The notes beneath the pieces were generated by a model. That model was not told the DNA's origin. It made no database searches and worked only from the letters and a program-made list of their open reading frames with translations. Shown here one piece after another: positions 26,101 to 32,985 of a stretch of 34,313 nucleotides of DNA; the first letter of the stretch is position 1, and each line of letters opens with the position of its first letter. Both the position numbers and the translations under genes were made by a program. The DNA comes from JAIVGV01 sp031425275 (GTDB lineage Bacteria > Acidobacteriota > Blastocatellia > Pyrinomonadales > Pyrinomonadaceae), in contig JANPJA010000071.1 in the NCBI GenBank assembly GCA_031425275.1, positions 1 to 34,313 on the forward strand, read 5' to 3'.

Positions 26101-26716
26101 GCGCCTCGTGGGCCTCGGCGGCTTGCCGCGCCTCGGCTGCCGCGTCGCCGCGGGCCGACGCCACGGCCTCCGCCGTCAAGCCGCTCGCAAGCAGACCGCG
26201 CAACGCCTCGCGGCGCTCATCGTCGCGCAGCATCCAGCGGATGTCGCCGCCGGAATAGCTGACCACTTCGCTGCGTCCAGTCAGGTGCGCGAAGACAGCG
26301 TCGCGCTCGGTACGCCCGAGTTGTTCGTAAGGCGGGGGCGCAGCGCCGGGGGCGGTCGGCGCGGGCGTCAGCGTGTCCAGCAGGTAGGTGTAGCGCAGCG
26401 CCGCCGCGCGCGCGTAGCCGTGCGAGAGATTTTTGAGCACTTCGGGCGGGAGCGCGGCATTCACCGCCGCGAGTTCCGCCTGAGCGGCGGCGGTGGGCGT
26501 CGTGTCGTTGCTCACCAGCCCGATCACTGACTCCGCGATCTCCGGCAGCGAGAGTGCCGAGTTGGTGATGGGCACCTCGCCGCGGAGGGCGGCCCGGAAC
26601 TCCTCGTCGGTCAGTTTCATGTAGGACTCGGCCGCCTCGCCGCCGGGCGACGAGGCGGTCAAATCTTCGAGCGAGGGCAGGGACGGAAGCAGGCTCAGCA
26701 CGTCGTTCGGGTTCAT
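23144..26716 (-). CDS. Large STAND/NLR-like P-loop NTPase
   Basis: A 1190-aa protein. The N-terminal 300 residues are helical and Ala/Glu-rich, possibly an effector-associated region, with FIGREAEL (304-311) marking the usual STAND entry. The NTPase core has Walker A GPGGVGKSS (357-365), Walker B FLLVLDTFEEL (D483), and MMGRAPL (R520) as sensor. Residues about 600-700 look like a winged-helix segment (LILRRVTPELIKDVLAG), followed by about 450 residues of helical repeats suited to ligand sensing. By family this is a signal-triggered oligomerising switch. Start ATG 26716 is one base after the upstream stop, and GGAGG 6 nt before it lies inside the upstream gene, so translation is coupled. Confidence 0.9.
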   Translation of the reverse strand: MNPNDVLSLLPSLPSLEDLTASSPGGEAAESYMKLTDEEFRAALRGEVPITNSALSLPEIAESVIGLVSNDTTPTAAAQAELAAVNAALPPEVLKNLSHGYARAAALRYTYLLDTLTPAPTAPGAAPPPYEQLGRTERDAVFAHLTGRSEVVSYSGGDIRWMLRDDERREALRGLLASGLTAEAVASARGDAAAEARQAAEAHEARSDEVPRPQASTPEEEHSAARRIEETLWGFLTGVPVPLEGSERKQLLATQRVVGWLEGNGVSGLPAADEVSRQLARETLLQPFRHLTGEWKDGQFTSSFIGREAELKQLYDYLSVLPPASVADRLRRTYVSLADAAWRIMRRAGHRPLLIYGPGGVGKSSLLAKFLLDHLTETERQDRFPYAYLDFDLSSLTAREPLTLLSEAARQLATQYPASAEQWNAARAAWLEECRLTVSGRIDPAARRGALQTFVRLLNDSEAGGHRVSNLFDRGLPFLLVLDTFEELQYHDRDAVKDVFRFLNIFRDELPSLRCVMMGRAPLSDVQQEIGDIEAAGIEGDVWGTGLATDFDVIEVPLGDLDEEAARHYLVRQGISDPELAEELIEIVGASPLSLRLIVRVFRQGQLDLKSLRDETEWRRGIGDWLRGRKVPPKALLQGVLFDRILGHIHTPEVKDLAHPGLILRRVTPELIKDVLAGPCGLKPLTDQEARRYYDLLAREVSLVGTDRDAQGQDVLHHRPEIRRIMLRLMSADESKREQIRQVHENAVHYYEARPGRLAEEEALYHRLMLGTPLRPETLLDKVPAEEAVEAGYALKPGREEDPRPIWRSLAKAADELPIAAGAYLSARLREELVPDAAWESAHPQDWELMTLARASRRARERNNVLSALEGLQREQGRMPKMAHPEDAALLLSPLPLIETALLERLDRYAEAYERAHSELARISDTPGSLWRVFQYRLLMARVAARMMRSEECESHLMAADSDSQNVMKDSSAEVIRRCERQVLRFATDCVNLSRAPNVARVLWLCLSRIIRESDALIYAPALTRHALSSAVLFEAGERREFAWHEVALKEFCTPSSLRILLSRLPPATVNRLAATLALWTTEVPGGVALYQLLTPRGVEGKASADVSDYYRKQLLDDPAAFAENLSGFLFHSPTQSAHIIGLCEALRPPPGEGGNEPDEDPFEEARLLGSLLPGEGPTAADRGAYEKAS

Positions 26717-26717
26717 A

Positions 26718-28049
26718 TCACGCCTCCCCCTTCTTCTGCGCCGACAGCGCGTCCAGCGGCAGCGTCTTCTCGATGATGGCGGTGGCGAGCGCCCGCGACC
26801 ACGCTGGCGGCGTCGGCGTCTGCGGGGGCGGCGTGCCCTGCGGCGGTAGCGGCGGCTGCTGCATGATCTCGTTGGCGCGGGCGAGCGTCTCGTTAGTCAG
26901 CTCGATAATGCGCGCGGAATCGAGATCGATCCCGCGGCACTCTCGGAAGGTTATAAAGTAGCGCTGCACTTCCGCGACATCGAGTTTCTGGTTGTTGAGG
27001 TCTTCCTCGTAGACGTGGCCTTTATAGAAGTTCGCTGGCAGCAGGTCGCGGCTCTCGCCGAGGAGCACGAAGCGGAGCTGCCCGGCGTCAGCGCTGCTTA
27101 CTGAAGCCGTGTCGGAGGTGACGCCCGCGGCGCGCTCGACGAGCCGCCGGACGAACTCGTGGCTCTCCGGCGGCGCCAGCTCGCAGTTATCGAAGACGAC
27201 GACCCACCAAGAAGGCTGCGGGTTGAGGGTGTAGATCACGTCATCGACGAACTCATTCGCTAACTCCTTGGCCCAACGCACGCGCTGCTGCAAGTCGGTG
27301 AGTGATCTGAAGCGATGGGCCGGGGTGGTCGCGTTGAGGATGTCGAGCAGGTCGGGGAAAACCCCGCCCGGCGGCGGGGCGGTCTGCAACTCGGCGCGGC
27401 GCCGCCGCACCTGCGCCTCCATCTGCTCGGCGAGGAACGACTCGATGTAGGTGCCGTCGCTGGCCGCCTGCGTGGAAATCTCTTTGTCCTTGAAGTCGAT
27501 CTCGACGACGCCCAGCATCAATGGCTGGACGTTCTCAAGGTATTTGAAGAAGTTGAGCGTGTGCGTCTTGCCGCTGCCCGGCGGGCCGAAGACGCGCAGC
27601 ACGCGCTTGCCTTGGTTGCCGCCCGAGGTGAGCGACAGGTCGAAAGCCATCGCGGTGCCCCGCGTGTACTCGCGCCCGACAAGTGGCAACTCGGTCGCCA
27701 CGCGGCAGACCCAGTACGGGTGGTTTTGCGGATGGCACTGGAAGGGGCCTTCATTGAGGATGATGTTTATCGCGTTCTGGTAGTGCGGCAGTTGCGGGAA
27801 GGCTTTGAGCAGCGCGACCAGCAGCGGGGGCCGCGCCGACCACGCCGACAGCTCGAAGTTGCGGATCAGCGCGCTGTAGTACGACTCTGAGGGGAGTCCC
27901 GGCTGCGGCAGAATCTTGGTGTTGAAGTTCTCGTAGTCCTTGAAGACGCGCTGCCGCAGAAACGGGAGCGGGTCTCTACTCCCAATCTCGGTCTCCAGTT
28001 GTTGCACCAACTGCTGGCGGGTCTGGTTGTTGAGTGGGAACACAGGCAT
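26718..28049 (-). CDS. P-loop NTPase with effector-associated-like N-terminus
   Basis: A 443-aa protein. Residues 1-105 are helical, with SYYSALIRNFELSAWSARPP and LLVALLKAFPQLPHYQNAI. This resembles the pattern of effector-associated death-like domains, W near a hydrophobic helix then xxLL and a P-x-x-P-h-Q turn (inference). LPLVGREY (121-128) starts the NTPase: Walker A GPPGSGKT (155-162), Walker B VVVFDNCE (D287) and LLGESRD (R334). A Pro-rich segment near 410-430 precedes a short helix. The longer open frame to 28265 is upstream junk: ATG 28049 has AAGGAGG 6 nt before it. It may be the regulator or loader linking the STAND sensor to the effectors. Confidence 0.86.
   Translation of the reverse strand: MPVFPLNNQTRQQLVQQLETEIGSRDPLPFLRQRVFKDYENFNTKILPQPGLPSESYYSALIRNFELSAWSARPPLLVALLKAFPQLPHYQNAINIILNEGPFQCHPQNHPYWVCRVATELPLVGREYTRGTAMAFDLSLTSGGNQGKRVLRVFGPPGSGKTHTLNFFKYLENVQPLMLGVVEIDFKDKEISTQAASDGTYIESFLAEQMEAQVRRRRAELQTAPPPGGVFPDLLDILNATTPAHRFRSLTDLQQRVRWAKELANEFVDDVIYTLNPQPSWWVVVFDNCELAPPESHEFVRRLVERAAGVTSDTASVSSADAGQLRFVLLGESRDLLPANFYKGHVYEEDLNNQKLDVAEVQRYFITFRECRGIDLDSARIIELTNETLARANEIMQQPPLPPQGTPPPQTPTPPAWSRALATAIIEKTLPLDALSAQKKGEA
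26723..26727 (-). promoter_or_regulatory. Coupling SD for the STAND gene
   Basis: GGAGG inside the last codons of the 443-aa NTPase gene, 6 nt from ATG 26716; the upstream stop and this start read TGATATG. This supports coupled, near-stoichiometric expression of the two NTPases. Confidence 0.6.
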
Positions 28050-28055
28050 CGGGTG

Positions 28056-28062
28056 CCTCCTT
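28056..28062 (-). promoter_or_regulatory. Strong SD overlapping the fusion gene stop
   Basis: AAGGAGG, 6 nt before ATG 28049. It overlaps the TAA stop (28061-28063) of the upstream fusion gene by two bases. It fixes the start of the 443-aa NTPase and indicates coupling. Confidence 0.65.
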
Positions 28063-30811
28063 AATCGTGGTGAGAGCCGACCGGGCCAGGCAGGGTTGAG
28101 TGATCCGCTCGCAGGAGAAAGTCCGCGTCCCGTTGCGTGAAGATGCCCGATCGCAGACGCAGCCCGAGGTCGGCGGCGGTCGCCTCCTCGATGCTCTCCG
28201 TGATCGACTCCTCGACGGGGGTCGTGTCCTCGATGGCCTGCCGCGTAAGCGCCGGCAGGCGGCACGTCCCGCTCCTGAGCAAGTCATCCACCGCCTCAAT
28301 CACCGCCGCCTCGCGCGGCAGCTCGCCGTGCGAGTAGGTTGCGCGGAAGACGGAGGTGCCGGGGACGCCCGCCGCCGAGCGCGTCGGGACGGTGCCGTCG
28401 CCGGGGCTGTTGCGCGCCCCGGGCTGGAGCCTGCCGCCAACGACCCGTACGTCGCCCACTGTCGCATGCTGGGGCGAGACGATCAGGTGGGCCGTCTCCA
28501 ACACAGGGCTGGTGGCGAGCAGCCGTTTGATCTGCCGCGACTGGTCTAGCCACATCTGCGCGGGGGCGTTCGCCTCAGGCCACGTGGCGCGCTGGTAGAG
28601 CGGGGCGGCGTCGGGGAAGAGGTCTGGGTCCGGCAGCATGTCGATCAGGCCGGGCAGCGTGCGCGCCATCCCGACGAAGGCCCCCAAATCGTCGAGCCTG
28701 TCGGCCAGCGCGAACTTCGGGAACAGCGGGTAGGTTCCCATCATCGCTTCAATCGGGACGTAGCTGCCGCGCAGCGGCGAGCCGAGGAAGATCGACTGCG
28801 TGACGCGGGCCGACCACTCCGGGTGGCGGGCCGCGTAGAGCGCGGCGACGAGGCCGCCCATCGAGTGCCCAACGAGCGCGAACTTTTTAGCCGGGCGTTC
28901 GAGACGCAGCGACTCGATGAAGAGGTGCAGCCGCTCGGCGGAGTTGGCGATGGACTTGCGCCAGTCGAAGGTAAATTCGTGGACGACGAAACCGCGCATA
29001 CGCCACTTGCGCGCGGGCTTCTCGTAGACGAGGCGGAGGTGGCCGTCCGGGTAGAGGACATGGCTGGAGATTAAATCGCGCTCGCCGTCCTCGCCGAGCG
29101 TCAGCCGCCCGGCTACGCTGCCCGCGGCGAAGGCGAGCGGCGAGAGCCAGATGCGACCGCCGAAACTGCCGTAGGCCGCTAAGTGACCGCCCATGATTCC
29201 GTGCAGGAAGATGATCTCCGGCAGAGACGAATCGACCCGTGGGCCGCCCGTGAGAAAGTCGAAGATGCCCTCCTCCACGGTCGCCTCGGTAGAGGGCTGG
29301 AGCGCCCGGCTGAGGTCTCCGATTAGGTCGTCGGCCTCGCGCGGGAGCAGCGTCTCGCGGATCAACCGCTCGGTCGTCGCGCGGTCGCGCCGCATCGCCT
29401 CGACCAGTTCGGCGTCCGAGACCCGCTCGAACCAGTCCGGCGCGACCGGCAGCGACGGCGCTCCGCCCGCGTGTATCACGGTCACGGCGACTCCGGCGGG
29501 CGGGGCCGCCTCGGTCGTGGGCGGCGCGAGGCCCTTCCATGATTCGAGCCAGATAGGCGGCTCCGCAGAGGCTGCGGCGACCACGGCCCCGGCGTAGTCC
29601 ACGAACTCGACGCCGAGATCGACGATCCTCTTGTCCAGCGCCAGTTCCCATGCCGGCACGCCGTAGTTAGTCTCGAGATACCTGCCACCGAAGTGGAGCG
29701 AGAGTACGATACCCGTCGTCAGGTCGATGACACTGGAGCCGGACGCGCCGCCGAGCGTCGAGGCGTCGTGCGTAGTCGCCTCCAGCGTCGCGTCCCACTT
29801 CGTTTTGACGCTGCGGTAGCCGTTCAGGTAACCCGGCATAAGCCGCTTCCGGTTGAATATCTTCCGGAAGATGTTCATCTGCTGCTCGATCGCGACCGGG
29901 TCATCCCGGCGCGTATCAAGCGCGGGGTAGCCGACGGCGAAGACGTGCTGGATAGCGCCGCCGCCGAAGGCGGGAGGCGGCTGGCGCGCGAGCGGCAGCG
30001 GGCGGGGCAGCGGCTTCCCGTCTGCCGAACTCACGCGCAACAGTGCCATATCCCAGTGCGGGTGGACGAGCAGCGGCTCGTCCACCACGTAGCGGTCGCC
30101 GCCCGCGCCTGAGCCTGCCCCCCCGACCTCGTACTTCGGGTCGAAGGCAGGCTTATTGTTGACGTGCAAGGTCACGTACTTGTTCCCGGCGCCGACCCCG
30201 CGCACGAAAAGTTTGGCGACGTGACGGTTCGTCATAAGCAGACCCGGCCCGACGAAAAAGCCCGTCCCCGCGTAAGGGATTGTCAGCAGTTCCGGCACGT
30301 CGATGCGACCAATGGAGGGCAGCGTCCGTTTGATGGTTTCGCGGTGTGTGTCCAGAAACTCCCAGCCGGGCGGCGGGGTCGAGAAGTCGTCGCCGGTCAC
30401 GTCCAGTACCGGGCGTTTGCCGGGGAGGATGATGGCCTCGGCGATGTCCATCTCGTCGAGATCAAGCTCCTCGGCGTTGAGCATCTTCCGGGTCGCCCTC
30501 ACGGCAACGTCGATCATCTCATCGGTGACGGGGTGCTCGGCGGGCACGGGGCGGTGCAGCAGGCCGCGCGCGACCGCCGGCGCGGGGGCGGCGACGGTTT
30601 CCTCTATGTCGGCGTTGGTCGGCTGCGCACCGCGCTTCTTCTCCAGCATTTCGCGCACCGACTCCGGCGTTAGCGGTGTCGGCGCGGCCGCCGCAGGCGG
30701 CGGGGAGCCTGGGTGTATAACCTCCTCCGTTTCCTCGTCGCGCGACGGCGGAGGGACGGGGTCCGGAAGGTTATTGAAAAACTCGATCAGGCGACGCTGC
30801 TTCTCGTTCAA
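28061..30811 (-). CDS. Trypsin-like protease fused to alpha/beta-hydrolase (LCAT/lipase-like)
   Basis: About 916 aa numbered from TTG 30811. Residues 1-130: a short helix, a Pro/Ala-rich linker and an acidic helical region. Residues 165-405: a trypsin/V8-type protease with H197 in MTNRHVA, D254 in HWDMALL and S357 in LGGASGSS. After a linker, residues 525-855 form an alpha/beta-hydrolase with oxyanion FLHGIMGG, nucleophile S650 in GHSMGG, D805 in PGDGTVP and H828 in YSHGELP, resembling the lecithin:cholesterol acyltransferase or lipase group. Both active sites look intact. No signal peptide. TTG 30811 has GGGAGGT 6 nt upstream; ATG 30826 in frame is the alternative, lacking a spaced SD. A dual protein/lipid-cleaving effector is inferred. 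Confidence 0.9.
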   Translation of the reverse strand: MNEKQRRLIEFFNNLPDPVPPPSRDEETEEVIHPGSPPPAAAAPTPLTPESVREMLEKKRGAQPTNADIEETVAAPAPAVARGLLHRPVPAEHPVTDEMIDVAVRATRKMLNAEELDLDEMDIAEAIILPGKRPVLDVTGDDFSTPPPGWEFLDTHRETIKRTLPSIGRIDVPELLTIPYAGTGFFVGPGLLMTNRHVAKLFVRGVGAGNKYVTLHVNNKPAFDPKYEVGGAGSGAGGDRYVVDEPLLVHPHWDMALLRVSSADGKPLPRPLPLARQPPPAFGGGAIQHVFAVGYPALDTRRDDPVAIEQQMNIFRKIFNRKRLMPGYLNGYRSVKTKWDATLEATTHDASTLGGASGSSVIDLTTGIVLSLHFGGRYLETNYGVPAWELALDKRIVDLGVEFVDYAGAVVAAASAEPPIWLESWKGLAPPTTEAAPPAGVAVTVIHAGGAPSLPVAPDWFERVSDAELVEAMRRDRATTERLIRETLLPREADDLIGDLSRALQPSTEATVEEGIFDFLTGGPRVDSSLPEIIFLHGIMGGHLAAYGSFGGRIWLSPLAFAAGSVAGRLTLGEDGERDLISSHVLYPDGHLRLVYEKPARKWRMRGFVVHEFTFDWRKSIANSAERLHLFIESLRLERPAKKFALVGHSMGGLVAALYAARHPEWSARVTQSIFLGSPLRGSYVPIEAMMGTYPLFPKFALADRLDDLGAFVGMARTLPGLIDMLPDPDLFPDAAPLYQRATWPEANAPAQMWLDQSRQIKRLLATSPVLETAHLIVSPQHATVGDVRVVGGRLQPGARNSPGDGTVPTRSAAGVPGTSVFRATYSHGELPREAAVIEAVDDLLRSGTCRLPALTRQAIEDTTPVEESITESIEEATAADLGLRLRSGIFTQRDADFLLRADHSTLPGPVGSHHD

Positions 30812-30817
30812 CGTGTG

Positions 30818-30824
30818 ACCTCCC
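30818..30824 (-). promoter_or_regulatory. SD favouring TTG start of the fusion gene
   Basis: GGGAGGT, 6 nt before TTG 30811; it starts within the alternative ATG (30826-30824), so the two starts are mutually awkward. It favours the shorter TTG-started protein. Confidence 0.5.
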
Positions 30825-30857
30825 ATCCCCAGATGCCGCCCGCGGCTGGCGCTCGCG

Positions 30858-31937
30858 TTACGCTTTCGCGGACGCCGACTTCAGCCACTCCGGCGTCTTA
30901 ATGGGGGAGACGGCGTGCACGCTCTCCTCCAAATCATCGCCGGCATCCCCGATGTGCATCCGCAGCATCACGGGGCGATGGTCGCTGATTGTTTTGACGT
31001 AGTCGGGTATCTCCTGCTCGGCGGAGACGACGGTGAACAGCTTAGAGAAGTCGGCATCCCCGAACCGCTCGGCGAGGTTCGGCGACAGGTAGATGTGGTC
31101 GATGAGCGACTTCGGCCCCTTGATGTAAGAGATGGCGCCCGCGTCAGCGTCCTGCCGAGAGACGGCGACGAGCCCCGCGTTCGAGAGCTGGTCGAAGTCG
31201 CCGGAAGCGAGTGGGGCGTTGATGTCGCCGCCGAGTACCCAGTCGGCGTCTTCCCCGTCCTTGATCATCTTGTTCACCACGGCCGCCAGCACCCGGCTCG
31301 CCAACTGGCGCCGCAGGCTCCCTTCGTCCATCGCTTTGAGGTGGAGCGGGACGAGGAAAAAGTCGAACTTCGGATTTTTGCGCGCGGCCAAGTGGAAGAG
31401 CGCCGGGTACCGGTCGAAGATTTTGCCGTGGATAGCCTCCTCGATCTCCTCCAGCCGGTCGATGGGGGTGAGATCGTCTTGGCTGGAGAGCCGCAGGACT
31501 TCCTCGATCTCGTCGGGCCACGCCCGCTTGGCGCCGACGACCGTGTCGCGCTTCCACATGACGGTCGTGGCCTGCTTGCCGCTGCCCGCGTCCGGTTCCG
31601 AGGCGTCGAAGTCGAACTCCAGCCCGTAGGCGTCTTCCAGCAGTCGCACCAGACGCTCGGTCGCCTTGGCCGAGGTCTCTTCAAGCGCCCACACGTCGAG
31701 GTTCATGTCGGCGACGAAGCGCGCCACGCCGCGCACCTTCTTGTCTACGTTCTTGTTGAACCACTCGATGTTCCAGAAGGCCACGTCGATGTCTTCGTCG
31801 CGCGCCTTCACGCTCGAGGGGTTCAGCACGTTCTCCTCGATGTCTTCTTGTTTCCGGCCGACGTTCCCGAAGTAGCTGACGGTGGGGATGCTGGCCTCAC
31901 TATCAACGGTGAACACGTCAGAAGTTGCGGATGACAT
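30858..31937 (-). CDS. Endonuclease/exonuclease/phosphatase (EEP) family protein
   Basis: A 359-aa protein without a signal peptide. The DNase I-like fold signatures are in order: FWNIEWFN (N56), WALEET (metal-binding E87), VPLHLK (H199), LGGDINAP (D238, N240), LIDHIYLS (D280, H281) and ISDHRPVML (D319, H320). All metal and catalytic positions look intact. The family covers DNases, sphingomyelinases and phosphoinositide or nucleotide phosphodiesterases; the substrate cannot be read from sequence. ATG 31937 follows AGGAGA with a 6-nt spacer; an upstream TTG extension reads through that SD. First gene of the five-gene operon, 46 bp before the protease-hydrolase gene, so a nucleolytic or lipid-cleaving effector is plausible. 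Confidence 0.9.
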   Translation of the reverse strand: MSSATSDVFTVDSEASIPTVSYFGNVGRKQEDIEENVLNPSSVKARDEDIDVAFWNIEWFNKNVDKKVRGVARFVADMNLDVWALEETSAKATERLVRLLEDAYGLEFDFDASEPDAGSGKQATTVMWKRDTVVGAKRAWPDEIEEVLRLSSQDDLTPIDRLEEIEEAIHGKIFDRYPALFHLAARKNPKFDFFLVPLHLKAMDEGSLRRQLASRVLAAVVNKMIKDGEDADWVLGGDINAPLASGDFDQLSNAGLVAVSRQDADAGAISYIKGPKSLIDHIYLSPNLAERFGDADFSKLFTVVSAEQEIPDYVKTISDHRPVMLRMHIGDAGDDLEESVHAVSPIKTPEWLKSASAKA

Positions 31938-32148
31938 TGTTTTTCTCCTAACTTTGGATTCGGGCAAGCATTTAGGAATACGTTAGAGTGAGCCGCCGAA
32001 ACTGATTGTTTTCCACAGAAGTCAAGGCCAGTAGCGTTGGCGGGCCGAGAGTTTCGGGTAGCTTAAACCGTTAAAGACTAGAAGTCATCCCTAAACTGGT
32101 TGACGTGTAGTTTTGATTCGATAGCTGACCAAGTCATGGAGGCATTCT

Positions 32149-32625
32149 ATGGCTTGGCGGGCGGTGACGGATAAACAATGGAAGTTGATAGAAGCGCAAC
32201 TCCCCAAGCGTAAGCCGGACGCGCGCGGCGGTCGCCCGCCCCTGAGCGACCGCCGATGCTTTGAAGGCATCCTCTGGATACTCTGGACGGGCGCACCGTG
32301 GAGCGAGTTGCCTGAGCGGTACGGCTCGAAGTCAGCCGTCCACCGCCGTCTCTCGCAATGGGCAGAGGGCGGAGTCCTCTTGAGCTTCTGGCGCGCGTTC
32401 CTTGACCAACTCAACGACGCGCGCAAGATTCGCTGGAACGAGTGCTTTGTTGACGGCATGTTCGTGACGGCGAAAAAGGGGGCGACTGTGTGGGCAAGAC
32501 CAAACGCGGCAAGGGGACGAAGCTTATGGTATTGGCGGAGGGCGCGGGTACTCCGCTCGGAATGTGCGTGGAGGCGGCTTCCCCGGCGGAGGTCAAACTC
32601 CTCGAACGCACGCTCGACGCGGTGA
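32149..32625 (+). CDS. IS5-family transposase, N-terminal ORF (orfA)
   Basis: 158 aa in the 0 frame. The N-terminus MAWRAVTDKQWKLIEAQLP, then GGRPPLSDRRCFEGILWILWTGAPWSELP, is the standard DUF4096-like transposase head, and FVDGMFV supplies the first DDE aspartate. The reading frame after about codon 111 is not homologous and loses sense (Arg/Trp/Ser-rich), so the functional product requires a -1 shift into the frame opening at 32490. GGAGG 6 nt before ATG 32149 is the SD. Confidence 0.85.
   Translation: MAWRAVTDKQWKLIEAQLPKRKPDARGGRPPLSDRRCFEGILWILWTGAPWSELPERYGSKSAVHRRLSQWAEGGVLLSFWRAFLDQLNDARKIRWNECFVDGMFVTAKKGATVWARPNAARGRSLWYWRRARVLRSECAWRRLPRRRSNSSNARSTR
32475..32481 (+). promoter_or_regulatory. 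Slippery heptamer A AAG GGG for -1 frameshifting
   Basis: In orfA frame the codons AAA AAG GGG GCG contain A_AAG_GGG, an X_XXY_YYZ heptamer. A -1 slip joins KKG to GDCVGKTKRGKG, giving a continuous 267-aa transposase. The fused junction matches what is expected for IS427-group transposases. Confidence 0.8.
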
Positions 32626-32951
32626 AGGTCACGAGGCGACGCGGAGCCGGACGCCGACCGCACCAGCCCGAACGCCTGATCGCCGACCGTGGCTACGACA
32701 GCAACCCGGCGCGTGCGCTGCTGCTCTCTCGCGACATCGAGCCGATTGTTCCGAAGCGGAAGAACAACCGCGTGGCGACGCATCAGGATGGACGCAAGCT
32801 GAGAAGGTACAAGCGCAGATGGATCATCGAGCGCACCAACTCGTGGCTGCAAAACTTCCGCCGTCTGGTCGCCCGCTACGAGCGCAAGGCTAAGAACTTA
32901 GAAGCGCTGGTTCATCTGGCTTGTGCTTTAGTCACTCTCAAAAACGTTTAG
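32490..32951 (+). CDS. IS5-family transposase, C-terminal ORF (orfB)
   Basis: 153 aa from ATG 32490, mostly read as part of the frameshifted fusion (about 156 residues after slipping). It contains GKTKRGKGTKLMVLAEG, IADRGYDS with the second DDE aspartate, and RRWIIERTNSWL with the DDE glutamate, then the standard C-terminus ending LACALVTLKNV. The transposase looks intact, with D, D and E all present, so the element may be active. Confidence 0.85.
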   Translation: MGKTKRGKGTKLMVLAEGAGTPLGMCVEAASPAEVKLLERTLDAVKVTRRRGAGRRPHQPERLIADRGYDSNPARALLLSRDIEPIVPKRKNNRVATHQDGRKLRRYKRRWIIERTNSWLQNFRRLVARYERKAKNLEALVHLACALVTLKNV

Positions 32952-32985
32952 GGATGGCTTCTAGTTATTTCCTATTCAAAGATCG

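Larger units (their letters stand above)
32078..32964 (+). mobile_element. IS5-family (IS427-type) insertion sequence
   Basis: Terminal inverted repeats CTAGAAGTCATCCCTAAAC (32078-32096) and its inverse (32946-32964) match at 18 of 19 positions. CTAG at both ends is self-complementary, so it is probably a target duplication (CTAG or TA) included in the repeat, and the exact ends are uncertain by a few bases. Inside are two overlapping transposase frames. Size about 0.88 kb fits IS5/IS427. The left end lies 141 bp before the EEP gene start. Confidence 0.9.

Noticed and set aside
24065..26530. Long 821-aa open frame on the plus strand opposite the STAND gene
   Set aside because: Antisense frames in GC-rich genes stay open; the translation is Arg/Val/Gln/His-rich with no domain, no SD, while the minus-strand frame has full P-loop motifs.
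28050..28265. Upstream extension of the 443-aa NTPase
   Set aside because: It overlaps the fusion protein's C-terminus in another frame and is Arg/His/Gly-rich; ATG 28049 has a strong SD.
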